A stretch of 9,390 nt of DNA. It comes from an uncultured Aquincola sp. (GTDB lineage: Bacteria; Pseudomonadota; Gammaproteobacteria; Burkholderiales; Burkholderiaceae). Under the pieces are notes generated by a model. That model saw only the letters and a program-made list of their open reading frames with translations, ran no database searches and had not been told where the DNA came from. The DNA lies in assembly GCA_937883885.1 (NCBI GenBank), contig CAKZXL010000496.1:1-9390 (forward strand), written 5' to 3'. The position numbers and the translations under genes were made by a program. Below, one piece after another: positions 1 through 4,629 of the stretch (position 1 is its first letter; each line of letters begins with the position of its first letter).

Positions 1-1009
1 CGGCCTCGGCCTCCTTGCGCAGCTTGGACTCCTTGGCCGGCATGTACGCCGGGGTCTTCATGAGGCTGTCCGTCAGCAAGCTGCGCTGGATGGACTGGCG
101 AATCCAGTGCTGGGCGCAGGTGGTGAAGCGGCCGCGCTCGGGATCGAACTTCTTCGCTGCAGCGATGAGACCAGTGGTGCCGGCAGAAATGAGCTCGTCC
201 AGCGGGCGGCCGGTGTAGCGGAAGCGCTTGGCCATCATGACCAGGAAGCGCATGTTGTGGTCGGCGAGCTCGTTGCGGACGGCCGTGTAGGCGGCATCCG
301 CCTTGGCGCGGCGAAGCAAAAGCGGGTTGGTGACTCCGGGAAGCTGGGGACCACCCTCAAGCACCTTGTCCAGGTCGCCCTGGGCCGCTTCGCACTCCGC
401 CTCGGCGGCGCGAATGCGACCGGCCAGCGCAGTTTCCTGCTCGACCGACAGCGGCTCGTAGCGGCGGCCGCGGATGCGCTTCATGAGCGCAGCGAGCGAG
501 CTGGCAGACGACTCGTCGCGGGCCGACTTGGCGGCGACCTCAACCGGGTCGACTTCACGCTCGGGGCCTTCGAAGTCGGACTCGCCAGACTCTCGGTCAC
601 GGATTTCGACTTCATCGATGTCGGTGAGCTCATCGACCGTCTCGTCCGGGTACTCGGCACCCACTTCGGCCTCGACCTGGGCCAGCTGCGCCATCACGAC
701 AACAGGGTCGGCGCCGACTTGCTCCAGGGAGGTCTTGACTTCACCATCCGGGACGCCCGCCATGCGCATGAACCGCGCATAGTCCAAGTCGTCCCGGGCC
801 CCCGGCTGCTCGTCCGCCGGAGGGAGGATGGTCGGGTTGGCCTCGATGGCGATATCCACCGAAGCCTTTGCCTCGTCAGCAATCTCCATGACCGTGATGG
901 CGCCCATGACGTCGTCCGAGAACAGGCTGAGCTGGTTCGGGTTGACGGCGGGAGTGCGCGCCTTCTTGGTCGTGGGTTGTACCGCTTCTTCGGGGAGTGT
1001 CGGATTCAT
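1..1009 (-). CDS. Sigma-70-family RNA polymerase sigma factor, C-terminus beyond left edge
   Basis: This is a promoter-specificity subunit for RNA polymerase, read leftwards; 336 codons lie in the window and the gene continues past position 1. Residues about 172-205 resemble sigma region 1.2. Residues about 248-318 are a clear region 2: NMRFLVMMAKRF, then PLDELISAGTTGLIAAAKKF, then FDPERGRF and HWIRQSIQRSL, matching the core-binding and -10-recognition helices of the RpoD/RpoH group. Regions 3 and 4 are off the edge. The first 170 residues are unlike household sigma factors: residues 26-30 read QLSLF, a perfect beta-clamp-binding pentapeptide, and about 105-150 are strongly acidic. I chose the ATG at 1009 because it keeps this N-terminus; no good Shine-Dalgarno precedes it, and an internal ATG at codon 35 would remove the QLSLF motif. 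Family assignment is secure; a phage origin and role in switching gene expression are inferred. Confidence 0.9.
   Translation of the reverse strand, partial: MNPTLPEEAVQPTTKKARTPAVNPNQLSLFSDDVMGAITVMEIADEAKASVDIAIEANPTILPPADEQPGARDDLDYARFMRMAGVPDGEVKTSLEQVGADPVVVMAQLAQVEAEVGAEYPDETVDELTDIDEVEIRDRESGESDFEGPEREVDPVEVAAKSARDESSASSLAALMKRIRGRRYEPLSVEQETALAGRIRAAEAECEAAQGDLDKVLEGGPQLPGVTNPLLLRRAKADAAYTAVRNELADHNMRFLVMMAKRFRYTGRPLDELISAGTTGLIAAAKKFDPERGRFTTCAQHWIRQSIQRSLLTDSLMKTPAYMPAKESKLRKEAEA
920..934 (-). other. QLSLF sliding-clamp-binding pentapeptide in the sigma factor
   Basis: Codons 26-30 of the sigma factor read CAG CTC AGC CTG TTC, giving QLSLF. This exactly matches the QL(S/D)LF consensus by which bacterial DNA polymerases, MutS, Hda and similar proteins bind the beta sliding clamp. 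It sits in a Pro/Thr/Asn-rich, probably unstructured N-terminal tail, which is where such linear motifs normally work. That it binds a clamp is inference; a chance match is possible in a long disordered region. Confidence 0.55.
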
Positions 1010-1073
1010 CGAGGTGCCTAGGGTGCGTAGAGCGGACCGTACTCGTTGTCGAGTGCAGCGCAGCGTTGTAGGA

Positions 1074-1101
1074 AATACTCTATACACGCGTGCGGCACGC
1101 G
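1074..1101 (-). promoter_or_regulatory. Candidate promoter/operator region upstream of the sigma factor gene
   Basis: Read leftwards, this holds GTATAGAGTAT, one of four copies of a GTATnnnRYAT element found upstream of leftward genes in the window. It is flanked on its upstream side by a perfect inverted repeat, CGCGTG-cgg-CACGCG (1087-1101). A -10-like TATAGA is present but I see no convincing -35, so ordinary sigma-70 recognition is doubtful. The leader to the sigma start would be about 65 nt. Confidence 0.4.
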
Positions 1102-1103
1102 GA

Positions 1104-1130
1104 CCAGGGCGGGGACTGGCGCCGCCCTGG
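1104..1130 (-). terminator. Perfect 9-bp hairpin after the AAA+ ATPase gene, possible terminator
   Basis: CCAGGGCGG and CCGCCCTGG pair perfectly around a 9-nt loop. The hairpin begins 8 nt beyond the ATPase stop codon. It lacks a T-run on the leftward side, so it may be a weak or Rho-assisted terminator, or may protect the mRNA 3' end instead. Confidence 0.5.
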
Positions 1131-1138
1131 GTTTCGGA

Positions 1139-3040
1139 TCAGGGCTTCGAGGCCTTCGGCTTGGACGACCCGTTCAGGTTCGAGCCGGCGACCACCGAGG
1201 TGAAGTCCTTCTGAGCGGAGTCCGCATCGGGCCAGACGCCGCGGGTCTTCGAGCGCGAGAAGCCTTCGGCCATCGCCATGAAGGTGGGCTGCTGCAGCTT
1301 CACCTCGACGCCGTCATGCGACGCGAGCTTGGCGATGCCGCCCAGGCGGCTCATGACGCGCGACAGGGCGTAGTTCATGACGCCGGGCTCCATCGAGGCC
1401 AGGCCTGTGCACATGCGGTCGGTCGAAGCGGCGATGAGCTCGGATACGGCTTCAGGCTTCGCGCTGGCGGCGCGAGCGTCGTCCGAGAAGGCGATGCGGT
1501 CGACGAACGAGTCGGCCAGCGCCGTACCGAAGCGGAACGCGAAGTCCTGCTCGGAGGCCTTGGCGCCCGCGCCCATGTGCTTGTCGAACTTGGCCTCGTC
1601 GAGCTTGCCCGTCTTCATCAGCTGCTCGGCCAGGGGAATGGCCTCTGTCAGCATGGCGCGCATGTAGCCCATGTAGCGCGTGGCAACGTTCGGGCCGGTG
1701 GTGCCCTTGACCATCACCTCGATTTCGTCGGCGAAGACGGTCGGGCTGACGCCGGACTCCTTGGCCATCTGGAAGTAAGGCAGCACCTTGGCCAGCGCGT
1801 TCTCGAGCGAGCGTGAGTTCGGCTTGGGCGTGCCGCGAGCTGTGCGCATGTCGCCGATCGCGTCACGGAACACGCCCGGCTCGTTGCCGTGACGGTGGAT
1901 GAACGAGGAGAACATGCAGTCGCCGACTTCGGTGTACTTGCCGGCGACGCGACGTGCCCAGTCCTTGGGCGTGTCGCGCACGCGGACCTTGAACACGCGG
2001 GTCACTTCCGCGTCGGACTGCTCGGACTGGGTGTTCGTGTTGTCCTCGGCGCCCATGTTGCCGGTGAAGGTCACCATGGCGTTGCCGATGTCCATCACGC
2101 CCGAGTAGCGGTTGCTCTGCGCCACTTCCAGCAGCACGTTGCGCACCGACTCCGACGCGTTGGCCACGTCGTCGAAGTTGAACAGCGCGAAGCGCGTTTT
2201 GGTCGCCATCGCGAAGCGGCGGTTGGGCAGCATCTCGGCGACGTACTCGACGTCGGCCGCCATCGGGGGAGGCGCCGACACGGTGATGCGGGTGCCAGCG
2301 GTGCCGTTCTTCACCTGGACGTAGAGGCGACCGTCCATCGGCGACTCGCCGTCCTTGAGCAGGTTCAGGCCGACCCCATGGACCTTCTTCACTTCATCGC
2401 CGAGTTGGCGCACGACATGGTTGGTCACCAGGTCGATTTGATCCTTCTCGCCCTTGAGGGTCATGTCGAAGGACTTCAGGCTGCCGTTGTCGTAGCGCTG
2501 ACCCTCGATGACCTGAAGCCGGGCCATGCCGCCGCCCATCTTCACACGCGAGGCGAGCTCGCTCATGAGCCACTCGCCGGCATCGGTCGAGCGTCGGCGA
2601 GCATCCAGGCCCTGCTTGACCTCGAGCTCACCCTTGGAAGGCAGGCCGCCGATGTCCATCGGATTGGTCTTGCCCGACAGGTTGACGGTGACGTAGTAGA
2701 AGTCGTTCGGGCCGAACTGGTAGCCGTCAGCCGGGTTCTCGATGAAGTTCAGGCCCGTAAGCTTGCAGAACTCCAGGATGGCCGCTCGGATGAGGGTCGT
2801 CTTGCCGACACCCGGCTCGCCTTCCATGTAGAACGGGACGCGGGGCTCGCCCTTGTTGACGCCCGGGATGCGCTTGATGCCTGGGCGGCCGGCGATGCGC
2901 TCGGCAGCGACGTCGATACGCTTGTCGATTTCAGGGTCGACCCCCTTGAAGCGCCGGGCGATGTCCAGCAGCAGGTGGTCACGCGCCTGGTCGGACGTGA
3001 AATTGACGAACGGGTCGTGGGCGGCCGTGTTGCTCGACAT
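1139..3040 (-). CDS. AAA+ ATPase, MoxR/dynein-like (AAA_5-type), with large insertion
   Basis: This is a 633-aa ATP-driven remodelling protein; its target is unknown. Walker A is GEPGVGKT at residues 74-81, Walker B is FALFNFDD at 284-291, and sensor 1 is TFTGN at 324-328, followed by R348, a candidate arginine finger. The order and the -FTGN- motif fit the MoxR/AAA_5 group. Two things are unusual. About 200 residues separate Walker A from Walker B, roughly three times the usual spacing, with a Gly/Lys-rich insertion at about 135-265. The Walker B acidic pair is DD rather than the usual DE. The C-terminal half (about 370-633) is helical-looking and unassigned; the last 15 residues are Ser/Lys/Pro-rich. 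The ATG at 3040 is supported by GGAG six bases upstream. Many MoxR proteins work with a VWA-domain partner, but none is visible here. The sigma gene lies downstream, separated by a hairpin. Confidence 0.85.
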   Translation of the reverse strand: MSSNTAAHDPFVNFTSDQARDHLLLDIARRFKGVDPEIDKRIDVAAERIAGRPGIKRIPGVNKGEPRVPFYMEGEPGVGKTTLIRAAILEFCKLTGLNFIENPADGYQFGPNDFYYVTVNLSGKTNPMDIGGLPSKGELEVKQGLDARRRSTDAGEWLMSELASRVKMGGGMARLQVIEGQRYDNGSLKSFDMTLKGEKDQIDLVTNHVVRQLGDEVKKVHGVGLNLLKDGESPMDGRLYVQVKNGTAGTRITVSAPPPMAADVEYVAEMLPNRRFAMATKTRFALFNFDDVANASESVRNVLLEVAQSNRYSGVMDIGNAMVTFTGNMGAEDNTNTQSEQSDAEVTRVFKVRVRDTPKDWARRVAGKYTEVGDCMFSSFIHRHGNEPGVFRDAIGDMRTARGTPKPNSRSLENALAKVLPYFQMAKESGVSPTVFADEIEVMVKGTTGPNVATRYMGYMRAMLTEAIPLAEQLMKTGKLDEAKFDKHMGAGAKASEQDFAFRFGTALADSFVDRIAFSDDARAASAKPEAVSELIAASTDRMCTGLASMEPGVMNYALSRVMSRLGGIAKLASHDGVEVKLQQPTFMAMAEGFSRSKTRGVWPDADSAQKDFTSVVAGSNLNGSSKPKASKP

Positions 3041-3086
3041 GGGTTCTCCGGGGTGCGTCGGTGGCTTGGTTGAATCGGACCCCGGA
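3041..3086 (-). promoter_or_regulatory. Ribosome-binding site of the AAA+ gene within a leader stem-loop
   Basis: In the leftward transcript an 8-base arm UCCGGGGU (3086-3079) can pair perfectly with ACCCCGGA (3054-3047), with a 24-nt loop. The second arm includes the GGA of the GGAG Shine-Dalgarno (3049-3046), six bases before the ATG. Folding would therefore partly hide the ribosome-binding site. The repeat is seen directly; a regulatory role is inferred. Confidence 0.4.
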
Positions 3087-3173
3087 CTTGGACTGCAAGC
3101 AGCCTGCCGGAGCTAGAGTGAATGCCGATGCGCACCTGGGTGGTCGTTCGCCATGCTCAGCGGCGAGACCGGG

Positions 3174-3202
3174 GTGACGGTTTTTGCGTAACGTGGTACA
3201 GT
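3174..3202 (+). promoter_or_regulatory. Candidate rightward promoter for the ankyrin-like gene
   Basis: GTGACG (3174-3179), a 17-nt spacer, and TACAGT (3197-3202) each match four of six sigma-70 consensus positions. Transcription would begin only about 13 nt before the ATG at 3223, so the mRNA would be nearly leaderless, in agreement with the absence of a Shine-Dalgarno. It overlaps the leftward candidate promoter. Confidence 0.3.
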
Positions 3203-3228
3203 ATATCTCATACACAGCGCCAATGCAA
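3200..3228 (-). promoter_or_regulatory. Candidate leftward promoter for the AAA+ ATPase gene
   Basis: Leftward reading gives TTGCAT (3228-3223), a 17-nt spacer, and TATACT (3205-3200). The -10 is close to consensus while the -35 matches only TTG. It includes the recurring GTATnnnRYAT element (GTATGAGATAT). Transcription would start near 3193, leaving a leader of about 150 nt. The -35 hexamer lies on the start codon of the opposing ankyrin-like gene. Confidence 0.4.
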
Positions 3229-3633
3229 CTCCTCGACCCCACAATCTGGAAATCCTTGATGCGCGCCATCGAGGCGGACGACGGCAACGCCATCGAAGCC
3301 ATGGCTGCGACGGGAGGTGACGACTTTGTGGCGCTGCTTGGGGCTCACCACCCGCTGGATGAGGCGCAGCGCACGCCGCTGATGCTGGCCTACTGGTGGG
3401 GAAAGCCTCTGGCGTCCACTTCGCTCGTCAATGCTGGTTCCAACTACCAGCAGCGCGACGCCAGGGGCCATGGCGCCGCCTGGTATGCGCGCCGATTCGG
3501 CAAGGGGCTGGCTGAGTCCGAGATGAGCAGCCTGATAGACGCCGGCGAGCGCCGCTTATCCATGGACAAGGTCATCGCCAAGGGCGCGCCGCCCGTCAAG
3601 ATGCCCCCCAAACGGCGGCAATCGGACGTCTGA
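3223..3633 (+). CDS. Small ankyrin-repeat-like protein
   Basis: This is a 136-aa protein and the only rightward gene in the window. Residues about 47-79 (TPLMLAYWWGK, then LVNAGSNYQQRD) and about 79-110 (AAWYARRFGK, then LIDAGERR) follow the ankyrin pattern of helix, helix, 'AG' turn and loop; residues 7-40 may be a degenerate first repeat. The tail (119-136) is Lys/Arg/Pro-rich. Ankyrin repeats bind other proteins; no enzymatic motif, signal peptide or membrane segment is visible. The start is uncertain: the ATG at 3223 lacks a Shine-Dalgarno, a TTG at 3184 would add 13 residues upstream of the candidate promoter's -10, and the ATG at 3259 has a weak purine stretch before it. The gene is divergent from the AAA+ ATPase and convergent with the dNMP kinase. 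Confidence 0.7.
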   Translation: MQLLDPTIWKSLMRAIEADDGNAIEAMAATGGDDFVALLGAHHPLDEAQRTPLMLAYWWGKPLASTSLVNAGSNYQQRDARGHGAAWYARRFGKGLAESEMSSLIDAGERRLSMDKVIAKGAPPVKMPPKRRQSDV

Positions 3634-3643
3634 AGCGGCCGCT
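3634..3643. repeat. 10-bp palindrome between convergent stop codons
   Basis: AGCGGCCGCT is a perfect palindrome filling most of the 14 nt between the stop codons of the ankyrin-like gene and the dNMP kinase gene. It is too short and lacks T-runs, so it is not a convincing terminator. No other bidirectional terminator fits in this gap. Confidence 0.4.
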
Positions 3644-3647
3644 CCTC

Positions 3648-4604
3648 TCAGGGCTTGGCCGTGCGCCGGGCAGTCGCGGCCTCGGCCGGTGCGAACCGCG
3701 CCAGGACCATGCGAGACGCGTGGGCCTGGAACTCCTCGAGCGAGCCTTCATTGACCAGGTACAGGTCTGTGGGGTGTTTAGGGATGCCCGCCTCCGTGAC
3801 ATGCCCGTTGGACAAGTTCTCGTTGGCCAAGCTCGGACGCGAAATCCAGGCGTTGAAACCTCCCATCTCGTGGATGTAAGCTGACTCGTCGGCGGTGCGG
3901 ACGTCGGGCACGGCAACGCGGATGCCGTTGTGGCTGGAGATGCGCTCGGGGTGCTGGCGCGCGATGTTGCTCAGGTCCAGCATGGCCGAGGCCACGCGCA
4001 ACTGGTGACGTTGTAGCCAGACCTTCGGCTCGATGCTGCGGACGACTTCGGTGCCCCAGAGCTGCATCAGGCGGCGCGGCGTGACCTGCGGGCCCGAGCC
4101 GGGCAGCGGCACCTCCTTGAGATCGCGGTCGTAGAAGTACCGGACCGGCACGCCGTAGGCCATAGACAGCGAGGCTTTGAGCGTGTCCGCAAACGCCATG
4201 GCGATGAAGCCATGCGGGTTGAGCGCACTGGCCACGGTATCCTTGCCGACGCCGATGCCATTGATGCCGCCGTGCATGCCAATCACGTCGCAGCGTCGCA
4301 GGAAGGCCGTTGCCAACGACTTGTCCAGGTTGTCTGCCGGGTCCTTGGCGAAGTCCATCCCGGCCAGCAGCTGCTGCAACTCAAGGTAGTCGCTGGTTGT
4401 GTAGTCGATGTGCCTGCGCCACGGCGCGTCGGCAGGGTTGCCGATGTGCTTGAGCATCGCCGACTGCAGCTTCTCCACGAACTCGCCAAAGGTGAAGCCC
4501 CAGTAGGCTTCGGTGTCGGTGCCGCCGAGGATGACGTGGGCCGCGTGCGCGGTTGTGTATTGGTGGCGAGGCTGGATGATGCGGGGTGCGGCGGAAGTGC
4601 TCAC
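3648..4604 (-). CDS. Deoxynucleoside monophosphate kinase with N-terminal extension
   Basis: This 318-aa enzyme should phosphorylate dNMPs to dNDPs, supplying DNA precursors, as T4 gp1 and T5 dNMP kinases do. A P-loop, GINGIGVGKDT, lies at residues 113-123 with the GKDT signature of this family. It is followed by RRLMQLWGTEVVRSI (about 177-191), the family's 'GTE..R' motif, then VPDVRTADESAYIHEMGG (about 231-248), matching the 'DVR..nE...i...GG' block. Phage members are usually about 240-250 aa and begin close to the P-loop; here about 110 extra residues precede it, with no recognised domain. The GTG at 4604 was chosen because AAGGAG lies seven bases upstream; the longer open frame to 4733 would be Arg-rich and overlap the preceding gene. 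It follows the 962-aa gene by 25 nt, so the two are probably co-transcribed. Confidence 0.88.
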   Translation of the reverse strand: MSTSAAPRIIQPRHQYTTAHAAHVILGGTDTEAYWGFTFGEFVEKLQSAMLKHIGNPADAPWRRHIDYTTSDYLELQQLLAGMDFAKDPADNLDKSLATAFLRRCDVIGMHGGINGIGVGKDTVASALNPHGFIAMAFADTLKASLSMAYGVPVRYFYDRDLKEVPLPGSGPQVTPRRLMQLWGTEVVRSIEPKVWLQRHQLRVASAMLDLSNIARQHPERISSHNGIRVAVPDVRTADESAYIHEMGGFNAWISRPSLANENLSNGHVTEAGIPKHPTDLYLVNEGSLEEFQAHASRMVLARFAPAEAATARRTAKP

Positions 4605-4617
4605 GGGCGATCTCCTT
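4605..4617 (-). promoter_or_regulatory. Strong Shine-Dalgarno setting the GTG start of the dNMP kinase
   Basis: Leftward, AAGGAG stands seven bases before GTG (4604). It lies within the 25-nt gap after the preceding stop codon, so it supports the GTG start over the longer in-frame ATG at 4733. Confidence 0.75.
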
Positions 4618-4629
4618 GAGGTGTCGTGT

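Noticed and set aside
107..1021. 304-codon rightward open frame opposite the sigma factor gene
   Set aside because: It is a GC-rich shadow; the leftward frame encodes a clear sigma region 2.
1889..3073. 394-codon rightward open frame opposite the AAA+ ATPase gene
   Set aside because: It mirrors the codon bias of the real gene on the other strand; its product is low-complexity His/Val/Leu/Asp/Arg-rich without motifs, whereas the leftward frame has intact Walker motifs.
3184..3222. TTG start adding 13 residues to the ankyrin-like protein
   Set aside because: No Shine-Dalgarno precedes it and it would place the promoter-like AT-rich element inside the coding region; the ATG at 3223 is simpler, though not proven.
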